DNA of 41,572 bases, taken from positions 1-41,572 of the forward strand of contig SVCL01000129.1 in the NCBI GenBank assembly GCA_015058405.1, read 5' to 3'. The position numbers and the translations under genes are program-made. This stretch comes from Clostridium sp. (GTDB lineage: Bacteria > Bacillota > Clostridia > Clostridiales > Clostridiaceae). Below, piece by piece: positions 34,515 through 41,572 of the stretch (positions are counted from its first letter, which is position 1; every line of letters starts with the position of its first letter). The notes beneath the pieces are model-generated. The model worked only from the letters and a program-made list of their open reading frames with translations, had not been told where the DNA came from and did not search any database.

Positions 34515-35669
34515 ATGAAGGGTGTATCAATTTTAGGTGCAACAGGTTCAATTGGTGAACAAACTCTTGATGTTTTAAGAAAGTCAGGAGATGATTTTAA
34601 TCTTGTAGGAGTTACAGCTAATTCATCTGTAGATAAGATGCAAAAAATTATAGAGGAGTTTACTCCTAAATATGTAGCCATGATGGATGAAGATAGTGCT
34701 ATAAAGATAAAAGAGTTCTGTTTATTAAATGGATATAAAGTAAAGGTTTATGGAGGAATGGATGGTCTTATAAAGATAGCTACACTAGATGAGATTGATG
34801 TAGTTGTAACATCTGTAGTTGGGATGATAGGACTTGAACCTACTATAAAAGCTATAGAAGCTAAAAAAGATATTGCTTTAGCTAATAAAGAAACTCTAGT
34901 AGTTGCTGGAGAAATCGTTATGAAAAAAGCTGAAGAAGAAGGTGTTAAGATATTACCTGTAGATTCAGAACATGGTGCTATTTTTCAAGCTTTACAAGGA
35001 AACAATATAAAGGATCTAAAAAAGATTATATTAACAGCTTCAGGAGGGCCTTTTAGAGGTAAAGATAGAGCTTTTTTAGAGAATACTACTTTAGAAGAGG
35101 CACTAAATCATCCAAACTGGAGTATGGGAAGTAAAATAACTATAGATTCAGCTACTCTTATGAATAAGGGTCTTGAGGTTATAGAAGCCCATTGGTTATT
35201 TAATTGTGATTATGATGATATACAAGTTTTGGTTCATCCGCAAAGTATAATACATTCAATGGTGGAATATAAAGATGCTAGTATAATAGCACAAATAGGA
35301 GCTCCAGATATGAGACTTCCTATACAATATGCATTAAATTATCCAGAAAGAAAAGATCAAGTAGCAAATGGGATAGATTTTTATGAAATTGCAAGTTTAA
35401 CTTTTGAAAAACCAGATATGGATACATTTAAATGTTTAAAGTTGGCTTTTAAAGCAGGAAAAATGGGGGGCATAATGCCAACAGTATTAAATGCAGCTAA
35501 TGAAGTGGCAGTTTCTTTATTTTTAAATAGAAAGATTAAGTTCTTGGATATAGCAGATATTATAGAAGATGCTATGGATAATTTTGAAAAAGAAATGTCT
35601 ACTGAGTTAACTATAGAAAATGTAATAGACATTGATAAGAGGGTTCGTGAATATGTCTTAAAGAAATAA
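34515..35669 (+). CDS. dxr: 1-deoxy-D-xylulose 5-phosphate reductoisomerase
   Basis: Second enzyme of the non-mevalonate isoprenoid pathway: NADPH-dependent conversion of DXP to MEP. The 384-residue protein has the NADPH-binding start VSILGATGSIGEQTLDVL, ALANKETLVVAGE, the active-site region PVDSEHGAIFQALQG, ASGGPFRG, NHPNWSMGSKITIDSATLMNKGLE and WLFNCDYDDIQVLVHPQSIIHSMVEY. GGAGG lies six bases before the ATG. It is followed by rseP after 20 bases. Confidence 0.98.
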   Translation: MKGVSILGATGSIGEQTLDVLRKSGDDFNLVGVTANSSVDKMQKIIEEFTPKYVAMMDEDSAIKIKEFCLLNGYKVKVYGGMDGLIKIATLDEIDVVVTSVVGMIGLEPTIKAIEAKKDIALANKETLVVAGEIVMKKAEEEGVKILPVDSEHGAIFQALQGNNIKDLKKIILTASGGPFRGKDRAFLENTTLEEALNHPNWSMGSKITIDSATLMNKGLEVIEAHWLFNCDYDDIQVLVHPQSIIHSMVEYKDASIIAQIGAPDMRLPIQYALNYPERKDQVANGIDFYEIASLTFEKPDMDTFKCLKLAFKAGKMGGIMPTVLNAANEVAVSLFLNRKIKFLDIADIIEDAMDNFEKEMSTELTIENVIDIDKRVREYVLKK

Positions 35670-35689
35670 TGGGTTAGGAGGCGAAAAAA

Positions 35690-36730
35690 ATGAATTATAT
35701 ATTAGCTATATTAGGCTTAGGGGCAATTATTATAATTCATGAGTTAGGGCATTTTGTTCTGGCTAAAATTAATGGGGTAAAAGTATTAAGTTTCTCAATT
35801 GGGTTTGGTCCTAAAATATTAACACATAAGGGAAAAGAAACAGAATATTCAATATCCTTACTACCTGTAGGTGGTTATGTAGAGATGTATGGTATGATTG
35901 ACGATGAAGAAGGTGACGAAAAGCAAGAAGAACCAAAAGATGTAGATAGAATGTTTATGTCAAAAAGTCCTCTTCAAAGATTATCAATAATTATAGCTGG
36001 TCCACTAATGAATATTGTGTTAGCCATATTTCTATTTGGTTCAAGTTATATGAATTTTGGTTATATTGATACTTCTTTAGGTAAAGTTACAGAAGGTGGA
36101 GCTGCTATAGAAGCAGGCATGGAAGCAGGAGATAGAATCACAAAAGTAAATGGAAATAAAATATTTACAAGTGACGATATAGGATTAGCAGTAAATTCCT
36201 CAGGAGAAAAACCAGTAACTCTTGAATATGAAAGAGCAGGTCAAGTTAAGGAAGCAACTTTAACTCCAAAATTTGATGAAGAATTAAATAGATATAGAAT
36301 TGGTATAGAATTTGCTACAGTTGAAAATCCTACAATAGGGCAATGTGTTAAACATAGTTTTGACGAAACTTTTGGTTTGATTACTGAAAACTATAAAGCT
36401 ATAGTTAAATTAATTTCTGGAAAAGGAAACTTTAAAACTGATCTTGGAGGACCAGTGGCTATAGTTAAAGTATCCTCAAGTGCAGCTAAAGCAGGTGTAT
36501 GGGCTATGGTAAAATTAGTAGCCATATTATCTATAGGTGTAGGTATATTTAACCTTGTTCCGCTACCAGTATTAGATGGAGGTACATCTGTGTTATTATT
36601 AATTGAAATGATAACTAGAAGAAAGGTACCAACTAAAGTAGTAAATGTATTAAATACTATAGGAGTAGTGTTCTTATTTGGGTTAATGATTATAGTGACA
36701 ATAAAAGATATATTATTTCCAATTAGTTAG
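35690..36730 (+). CDS. rseP: RIP metalloprotease RseP (site-2 protease)
   Basis: Intramembrane zinc protease that cleaves membrane-bound regulators, typically anti-sigma factors, and remnant signal peptides. The 346-residue protein has the zinc motif HELGH at residues 17-21 in the first helix, a single PDZ domain around 115-185 (EGGAAIEAGMEAGDRITKVNG), and the second zinc-binding segment NLVPLPVLDGG with the LDG motif in the C-terminal helices. GGAGG lies eight bases before the ATG. It sits between two isoprenoid genes, the usual clostridial order; no anti-sigma factor is in the window. Confidence 0.97.
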   Translation: MNYILAILGLGAIIIIHELGHFVLAKINGVKVLSFSIGFGPKILTHKGKETEYSISLLPVGGYVEMYGMIDDEEGDEKQEEPKDVDRMFMSKSPLQRLSIIIAGPLMNIVLAIFLFGSSYMNFGYIDTSLGKVTEGGAAIEAGMEAGDRITKVNGNKIFTSDDIGLAVNSSGEKPVTLEYERAGQVKEATLTPKFDEELNRYRIGIEFATVENPTIGQCVKHSFDETFGLITENYKAIVKLISGKGNFKTDLGGPVAIVKVSSSAAKAGVWAMVKLVAILSIGVGIFNLVPLPVLDGGTSVLLLIEMITRRKVPTKVVNVLNTIGVVFLFGLMIIVTIKDILFPIS

Positions 36731-36743
36731 TTGAGGTGGAAAG

Positions 36744-37793
36744 ATGACTAGAAAAATGACAAGAAAAGTACAGGTTGGAAATGTTAGTGTTGGAGGAAAC
36801 TCTGAAATAACTATTCAATCTATGACTAATACGGATACAAGAGATGTAGAGAAAACATTAGAACAAATTAGATTATTATATAATGCAGGATGTCAAATTA
36901 TAAGATGTGCTGTACCAGATATGGAAGCTGCAGAAAGCTTAAAGGAAATTATTGAAAATTCACCAATTCCAGTGGTGGCAGATATTCATTTTGATTATAG
37001 ATTAGCTTTGAAGGCTATAGAAAATGGAGTTCATGCTTTAAGAATAAACCCAGGGAATATTGGTAGCGAAGAAAGAGTTAAGTTAGTTGCTGAAGCAGCT
37101 AAAGCTAAAAATATACCAATAAGAATAGGTGTTAATTCGGGTTCATTAGAAAAAGATATTCTAGAGAGAGATGGAAAAGTAACTGCAGAAGGACTTGTAG
37201 AGAGTGCTTTAAGACATGTAGAAATTCTAGAAAAGTTAGATTTTAATGATATAGTAATTTCTATTAAATCTTCTGATGTTAAGATGATGATTGATGCTTA
37301 TAGATTAATTAGCGAAAAATGTGATTATCCTCTTCACTTAGGGGTAACTGAATCTGGTACAAAAGAAAGAGGAACAATAAAATCAAGTGTTGGTATTGGT
37401 ACTTTACTTGCTGAAGGAATAGGTGACACTTTAAGAGTATCTTTAACTAGTGATCCAGTAGATGAAATAAAAGTAGCTAAAGAAATTTTAAGATCATTAG
37501 GTCTTAGAAAAGGCGGCTTAGAATTTGTATCTTGTCCTACTTGTGGTAGAACACAAATTGATTTAATAGGTATAGCTAATGCAGTTGAGAAGAAGCTAGA
37601 AACTATTAATAAGGATATAAAGGTTGCTGTAATGGGTTGCGTTGTAAATGGTCCTGGAGAGGCAAGAGAAGCTGATATTGGAATAGCTGGAGGAAAAGGC
37701 GAAGGTATTATCTTCAAAAAAGGAAAGATAATTAAGAAAGTAAAAGAAGAAGAATTAATAGCTGAACTTATGAAAGAAATAGAAGCATTATAG
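36744..37793 (+). CDS. ispG: 4-hydroxy-3-methylbut-2-en-1-yl diphosphate synthase
   Basis: Iron-sulfur enzyme reducing MEcPP to HMBPP, the penultimate step of the non-mevalonate pathway. The 349-residue protein has QSMTNTDTRDVEKTLEQI near the N-terminus, ALRINPGNIG, and the three cluster cysteines: CPTC (CPTCGRTQIDL) and the later VMGCVVNGPGEAREADIG. Short bacterial form without an inserted domain. GAGGTGG lies four bases before the ATG. It is the last gene of the conserved core in this window and ends at a strong terminator. Confidence 0.98.
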   Translation: MTRKMTRKVQVGNVSVGGNSEITIQSMTNTDTRDVEKTLEQIRLLYNAGCQIIRCAVPDMEAAESLKEIIENSPIPVVADIHFDYRLALKAIENGVHALRINPGNIGSEERVKLVAEAAKAKNIPIRIGVNSGSLEKDILERDGKVTAEGLVESALRHVEILEKLDFNDIVISIKSSDVKMMIDAYRLISEKCDYPLHLGVTESGTKERGTIKSSVGIGTLLAEGIGDTLRVSLTSDPVDEIKVAKEILRSLGLRKGGLEFVSCPTCGRTQIDLIGIANAVEKKLETINKDIKVAVMGCVVNGPGEAREADIGIAGGKGEGIIFKKGKIIKKVKEEELIAELMKEIEAL

Positions 37794-37800
37794 ACTAAGA

Positions 37801-37841
37801 AAATAGCTTGTTATATTAGTAATATAGCAAGCTATTTTTTT
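37801..37841 (+). terminator. Strong intrinsic terminator after ispG
   Basis: A 17-bp stem with one wobble pair (37801-37817 with 37821-37837), AGT loop, T-run to 37841. It separates the core operon from the accessory lipase cassette. Confidence 0.9.
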
Positions 37842-37890
37842 ACGTCTAGACTAGTATAAAATAAAAAAAGTGTAAAAAGCATAATTTTTC

Positions 37891-37907
37891 ACTACTGTAT
37901 AAGTAGT
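37891..37907. promoter_or_regulatory. Dyad upstream of the lipase cassette, possible operator
   Basis: ACTACT (37891-37896) and AGTAGT (37902-37907) form a perfect 6-bp dyad around five bases, about 80 bases before the cassette promoter. It could be a regulator site. No regulator gene is adjacent. Confidence 0.3.
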
Positions 37908-37970
37908 ATGTATCATATTTATTATAAAAGAGGAAATTAAAAAATAATCAATTAATTGTTTACAAAAGTG

Positions 37971-37998
37971 TTGCTTATTTCTTTATTTTATATATAAG
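37971..37998 (+). promoter_or_regulatory. Candidate promoter of the lipase/PI-PLC cassette
   Basis: TTGCTT (37971-37976), 16-base spacer, TATAAG (37993-37998), 25 bases before the first gene. A moderate vegetative-type match; a sporulation or other alternative sigma factor cannot be excluded from sequence alone. Confidence 0.45.
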
Positions 37999-38022
37999 AA
38001 ATTATTTTAAGGAGGGAGATTG

Positions 38023-38691
38023 ATGATAAGTAAGCATTGGGAAGATGCAACAGGATGGAAAAGTTCTTTTGAAGGTTTGACTTTTCCGGCAGATAAAAAG
38101 TGGACAGCAGGTACTATAAGATTTAAAGGTACTAGAAAGAAACAAAAAATAAAGTTTGAAGTGACATCAGAAAATAAGGTTATAGCAGGAGATGAATTTA
38201 ATTTAAGTGATGGTGAAGTAAAGGAATATAAATTTACCATTAATAAATGTACAGCAGTTAATGTAAGTGGTTATGTAAAAAAAGTAAAATTGATATATGG
38301 TGCTGGTGTAAAAGTAGATGTAATGCTTGATTATGATAAAGCTATAGAATCTCTATTAAGTGTAAGCAAAACATGGAAAGATGAAACAGGAGGTATTAGC
38401 TGTATAGAGAATTTGGGATTTGGAGCTGACCATCTTTGGAGAAAGGTACAAGTAACTTTAGTAGGTAAAAAGAATAGCTCAAGTGGAGTTATGGTAAGTA
38501 TTTTAGCAGATGAGGAATTAATAAGTACACCTGGTTGGAAAGTTTTAGAAGGAACAGAAACAGTAGTTTATGAAGCTGATATTAATAAAAAAGTTCCTAT
38601 TTTAGTACCAGGCTATATAACTAATCATGCCTTAGTTACTGGTGGTGGAGTAAATATAAAGTTAACAGCATTTTATAGAGAGGGGGAATAG
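38023..38691 (+). CDS. Two-repeat beta-rich protein, first gene of lipase cassette, function unknown
   Basis: A 222-residue protein with no signal peptide, no membrane segment and no family I recognise. It consists of two related modules of about 100 residues: residues 5-105 (starting HWEDATG and ending KLIYGAGVKVDVMLDY) and 117-218 (starting TWKDETG and ending LVTGGGVNIKLTAFY). Both are rich in alternating hydrophobic residues typical of beta strands. The first module clearly resembles the N-terminal region of the PI-PLC-type protein two genes downstream. ATG 38023 is six bases after GGAGGG. The lipase gene starts two bases after its stop. Likely an accessory, binding or targeting protein for the two lipolytic enzymes, or a protector against them; both are inference. 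Confidence 0.75.
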   Translation: MISKHWEDATGWKSSFEGLTFPADKKWTAGTIRFKGTRKKQKIKFEVTSENKVIAGDEFNLSDGEVKEYKFTINKCTAVNVSGYVKKVKLIYGAGVKVDVMLDYDKAIESLLSVSKTWKDETGGISCIENLGFGADHLWRKVQVTLVGKKNSSSGVMVSILADEELISTPGWKVLEGTETVVYEADINKKVPILVPGYITNHALVTGGGVNIKLTAFYREGE

Positions 38692-38693
38692 GG

Positions 38694-39587
38694 ATGGCTT
38701 TACTAGGTAAGGAATTAAAAGATATATTATGGGCTGCTAGTTCTTTGGCAATGGCAATAGAGTTAGAAGGAAATTTTCCAAAGGATTATGAATGTTATGA
38801 AAGATATAAAACAGCTAAGTTTAAGGGAGAGTTAGAACCTTTTGTAGATAAAGGTAACCATTATAATGCAGGGTATGTTGGGCTTTCTGATATAGGAATA
38901 GTAGTAGCTTTCCGTGGTACTAAATGTGATAGTCCCACTGAATTAAAAGATTGGATAAATAATATAAGAGATAAACAAGTGGATTTTGCACCATATGGAA
39001 AAGTGCATAATGGATTTTTTAAGGCTATAGAAAATATACAAGAAAGAGTCATAAAAAGAGTGAAAGAATTACTAAAAGAAGATAGTAATAGAAAACTATA
39101 TATTACAGGGCATAGTAAAGGTGGAGCTATGGCGTTTTTGATGGCTTGCAGGGCAGAGATGGCTGGTTTAAAGCCTTTTGTAGTTACTTTTGGGGCGCCA
39201 AGAGTAGGTGATAAGAAGTTTATGGAAAATTATAATATTGAAACATATAGATATGAATCTTTTGTGGATGTAGTTCCTCATTTGCCTTTTACTAAAGATG
39301 AGAAAGTTCTTTTGAAAAGATTATCTTCTGTTTATGAAGAAGCTATAGATACTATAAATAGTAAGGTTATTAAAACTATTCTTGGATTTACTGCTCTGCC
39401 TGATTATTTTCCAGTAGGTAAGCGTATTATGCTGGATGTAAATCACGGAAAGTACTCTAATATACCTAAGAGCATAGACAAGACATCAGGAGAATCATTA
39501 AATTCATTGTGTGCAGTAGAATGGATGGTTAGAGAAGCAGAATTTGACAAAATTAATGATATTCATAATTCAGATTATAAAAAATAA
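38694..39587 (+). CDS. Class 3 lipase family alpha/beta hydrolase
   Basis: A 297-residue enzyme of the lipase class 3 type. Visible elements are VVAFRGT near residues 70-76, the nucleophile elbow GHSKGG with Ser141, VTFGAPRVGD, and candidate catalytic Asp192 (SFVDVVPHLP) and His251 (VNHGKYSN), so the triad looks complete. Members hydrolyse acylglycerols or phospholipids; the actual substrate is not shown. There is no signal peptide and no transmembrane helix, unusual for a bacterial lipase meant for export. AGGGGG lies seven bases before the ATG, inside the end of the previous gene, so translation is coupled. It is followed by the PI-PLC-type gene after 37 bases. Confidence 0.88.
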   Translation: MALLGKELKDILWAASSLAMAIELEGNFPKDYECYERYKTAKFKGELEPFVDKGNHYNAGYVGLSDIGIVVAFRGTKCDSPTELKDWINNIRDKQVDFAPYGKVHNGFFKAIENIQERVIKRVKELLKEDSNRKLYITGHSKGGAMAFLMACRAEMAGLKPFVVTFGAPRVGDKKFMENYNIETYRYESFVDVVPHLPFTKDEKVLLKRLSSVYEEAIDTINSKVIKTILGFTALPDYFPVGKRIMLDVNHGKYSNIPKSIDKTSGESLNSLCAVEWMVREAEFDKINDIHNSDYKK

Positions 39588-39624
39588 AAATATAGTTAAT
39601 GAGAGTTAAAGGGGATGATTGAAA

Positions 39625-40875
39625 ATGGGAAATGTAAAAGGGTCTGAAACAAGAAGTTGGAGAGATGATACTGCGCTATTAAGTAAGTTCGAAATTAAGG
39701 ACTTTTTAGATAATCACAATTGGACAAAAGGTGTAATAACTATAAAAGGACATAAAAAAAGTCAGGAAGTAAACTGTACAATAAAAACTGATAAGTATGT
39801 AATTTTAGAAAAAAGCATTACATTAAAGAAGGATGAAGTTAGAACTTTTAACTTTAATGTAGGAGGAAAAGTAAAGGTTCATATTAGTGGAGATGTTAAA
39901 AAACATAACCTCTTTTATGGTGCTGGAGCAATAGTAAATATAACTTTAGATTATAATGATGTGCCTGTAGATAATTGGATGAAAGATAGTTTAAATACTA
40001 TAGGAAATAGAACTTTAAGGGAGATATGTATTCCAGGTTCTCATGATTCTGGAATGAGTATTAAGCAAGCTGGAACTGTTGGTGCTAAAGAAGGAAATGT
40101 AATAACTCAATTTTATAATATAGAAAAACAATTAGAATTTGGTACAAGATATTTTGATATTAGGCCTGTAATAAGTGGAGGAGGATATAGAACTGGTCAC
40201 TATAGTGATACTGATGGAACTTGTTTTGGAGCAAATGGAGAATCTATAGATGATATAATAAAGGGGGTAAACAACTTCACTAAAAATAGAAAAGAATTAA
40301 TTATATTAAATCTTTCTCATTCATGTAATACTGATAAGGGCTTTGGTTCATATGCTTCTTTTACTAAAGATGAATGGACAAGACTTTTTGATAAATTAAA
40401 GAAGATAAATAATAGATATGTATGTAATGAAAGTGATTTAACAAAAATTCCTTTAAATAAAATGATTGCTGAGAAATCAGCAGTAATAATAGTAGTAGAA
40501 AGTAATAATGCTAGTTCTTTAATTGAGAATTACAAGAATGAAGGATTCTATCCTTATTCAGCTGTGGATGCTTATAATAAATATTCAGACTCTAATGATG
40601 TAGATGAAATGGTAGAGGATCAGTTAAATAAGATGAAGAGTAAATTTGGTAGTAGATATTTCTTATTATCGTGGACACTTACTCAGAGTAAATCACAAGC
40701 TGTATTAGCTAAACCAAGTATTTTAGGTCTAGCTATAAAAGCTAATAATTGTTTGGAAGATAGGCTTATGCCAAATGTAAGTAAAAGCTGTTTTCCTAAC
40801 ATAATATATACTGATAATATTATAGGGAATGAAAGTGCTGTATTAAGTATGAGAATAAACGATATGCTTAAGTAA
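39625..40875 (+). CDS. PI-PLC X-domain phosphodiesterase with N-terminal accessory module
   Basis: A 416-residue two-part protein. Residues 11-112 form a module like those of the first cassette gene (SWRDDT at the start; VKKHNLFYGAG and LDY at the end). From about 115 follows a phosphatidylinositol-specific phospholipase C X-type domain: LREICIPGSHDSGM with His140, EFGTRYFDIRP with Asp178, GHYSDTDGT with His192, and ELIILNLSH near 224-232. Both expected catalytic histidines are present, so it should be active on an inositol phospholipid or related lipid. It lacks the signal peptide usual for secreted Gram-positive PI-PLCs. ATG 39625 is ten bases after AAAGGGG; an in-frame TTG at 39619 is less likely. 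Shares the operon with the lipase. Confidence 0.88.
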   Translation: MGNVKGSETRSWRDDTALLSKFEIKDFLDNHNWTKGVITIKGHKKSQEVNCTIKTDKYVILEKSITLKKDEVRTFNFNVGGKVKVHISGDVKKHNLFYGAGAIVNITLDYNDVPVDNWMKDSLNTIGNRTLREICIPGSHDSGMSIKQAGTVGAKEGNVITQFYNIEKQLEFGTRYFDIRPVISGGGYRTGHYSDTDGTCFGANGESIDDIIKGVNNFTKNRKELIILNLSHSCNTDKGFGSYASFTKDEWTRLFDKLKKINNRYVCNESDLTKIPLNKMIAEKSAVIIVVESNNASSLIENYKNEGFYPYSAVDAYNKYSDSNDVDEMVEDQLNKMKSKFGSRYFLLSWTLTQSKSQAVLAKPSILGLAIKANNCLEDRLMPNVSKSCFPNIIYTDNIIGNESAVLSMRINDMLK

Positions 40876-40880
40876 TGTAA

Positions 40881-40976
40881 AATAAGTGCCTGTATCAAAA
40901 AATGATTAGTTTTAAAGATGTTATTATATTTTTAAAAATTTTAGCTTACATGTTTTTGATACAGCCGCTTATTTTT
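40881..40976 (+). terminator. Large hairpin terminator after the PI-PLC gene
   Basis: CTGTATCAAAAA (40890-40901) pairs with TTTTTGATACAG (40953-40964); outside it AATAAG (40881-40886) pairs with CTTATT (40968-40973), then T's to 40976. The loop is about 50 bases, long for a terminator. The arms resemble those of the rplS terminator, suggesting a repeated terminator type. From 40977 to 41053 I see nothing further. Confidence 0.65.
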
Positions 40977-41053
40977 AAATATCTTTGTTTGAATAATTTT
41001 CAGGTAGTTTATTTAGCTAAAAAACTTTTAATACTAGGGTATACATAAATAAC

Positions 41054-41082
41054 TTGACCTTTCTATAAAGGTTAGGTATCCT
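41054..41082 (+). promoter_or_regulatory. Promoter with a dyad in its spacer, upstream of the truncated radical SAM gene
   Basis: TTGACC (41054-41059), 17-base spacer, TATCCT (41077-41082). The dyad ACCTTT (41057-41062) and AAAGGT (41067-41072) overlaps the -35 box and fills the spacer, a layout typical of a regulated promoter. Confidence 0.5.
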
Positions 41083-41121
41083 ACTATTTGTAATACATAA
41101 AAATGTGAGGAATTTGTAGTG

Positions 41122-41451
41122 ATGAAGAAATTTAAAAGAGTATATGTGGAAATAACAAATGTTTGTAATTTGAGCTGTAGCTTTTGTCCTAAAACAAAAA
41201 GAAAATATAAGTTCTTAGATGTAGATAGTTATAAAAAAGTATTAGAAAGTTTAAAGCCATATACACAATATATATATTTTCATTTAATGGGAGAACCTTT
41301 ATTAAATCCAAACTTAGAAGAGTTTTTAAATATAGCCTATGAAGAAGGGTTTAAAGTTAATATAACTACAAATGGAACTTTACTACCTAAGGTAAAATAT
41401 ATATTAATTAATTCAAAAGCTTTAAGACAGGTGTTTAGCACAAACTATTAG
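41122..41451 (+). pseudogene. Radical SAM protein, truncated after 109 residues
   Basis: The first 109 residues match the N-terminal part of a radical SAM enzyme: cluster motif C15-x3-C19-x2-C22 (TNVCNLSCSFCPK), then YFHLMGEPLLNPN and VNITTNGTLL. Such enzymes normally have about 300 residues, with the rest of the barrel and often a second cluster domain. Here the similarity stops at LINSKALRQV, after which the frame reads FSTNY and ends, and I find no continuation in the other forward frames of the remaining 120 bases. So the gene is probably interrupted or partly deleted near 41430. ATG 41122 is preferred; GTG 41119 is in frame. It keeps a good promoter. Confidence 0.7.
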
Positions 41452-41530
41452 TAATCCATTATAATCATTAAAAAGTAAGCCACACCTAATAAAAATTAAC
41501 TCTTATACACATAATAAATTGGAAATTAAA

Positions 41531-41572
41531 ATGGGTGTAAGAGGAAGTGTAGAAGGTGATAAGTATAATGGA
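41531..41572 (+). CDS. Possible start of a gene running off the window
   Basis: An ATG at 41531 opens a frame without stops to the window end (reading MGVRGSVEGDKYNG); the same frame is open back to 41465. A weak purine-rich GGAAA lies six bases upstream. Too short to identify; it may belong to whatever replaced the rest of the radical SAM gene. Confidence 0.2.
   Translation, partial: MGVRGSVEGDKYNG

Overview
The window is a very AT-rich chromosomal stretch with low-GC Gram-positive gene order, strong GGAGG ribosome binding sites, AGA as the dominant arginine codon, and a sporulation gene (ylbJ). The order rsmD-coaD-(coiled-coil gene)-ylbJ/tmcAL-pta-ackA-yceD-rpmF-plsX-acpP-rnc-(Elp3-like radical SAM)-smc-ftsY-ylxM-ffh-rpsP-khpA-rimM-trmD-rplS-rbgA-rnhB-yraN-comM-dprA-topA-codY-rpsB-tsf-pyrH-frr-uppS-cdsA-dxr-rseP-ispG points to Clostridium sensu stricto (cluster I). 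The species cannot be fixed from sequence reading alone.

Region by region. 1-1811: the tail of an unrecognised gene, then rRNA methylation (rsmD), coenzyme A synthesis (coaD) and a conserved coiled-coil protein. 2029-4465 (minus strand): ylbJ and tmcAL, a tRNA acetylation enzyme that consumes acetate. 4750-7164: the acetate-forming pair pta and ackA, each with its own candidate promoter. 7263-9328: yceD-rpmF and plsX-acpP, linking a ribosomal protein to phospholipid synthesis. 9432-11127: rnc and a radical SAM gene. 11187-11528: a structured intergenic segment ending in a terminator, then a 31-residue membrane peptide. 11545-20141: chromosome condensation (smc), protein targeting (ftsY, ylxM, ffh) and translation genes (rpsP, khpA, rimM, trmD, rplS). 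20224-27191: rbgA, rnhB, yraN (reversed), comM, dprA, topA. 27436-31714: the CodY regulator, then rpsB-tsf-pyrH-frr. 31781-37793: polyprenyl, phospholipid and isoprenoid genes (uppS, cdsA, dxr, ispG) with the intramembrane protease rseP and an AI-2E-family membrane protein.

After the ispG terminator the character changes from conserved core to accessory. A three-gene cassette (38023-40875) encodes a two-repeat beta-rich protein with no family I recognise, a class 3 lipase with an apparently complete Ser-Asp-His triad, and a PI-PLC-type phosphodiesterase whose N-terminus carries a third copy of the same roughly 100-residue module. None of the three has a signal peptide. It is followed by a radical SAM gene cut off after 109 residues and by sequence I cannot assign. 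This cassette is the best candidate in the window for an undescribed system.

Regulatory structure is plentiful: many intrinsic terminators, several near-consensus vegetative promoters, and three genes (yceD, khpA, topA) where a strong Shine-Dalgarno is separated from the start codon by a hairpin. All functional calls come from reading motifs, gene order and family knowledge; no database search was run.
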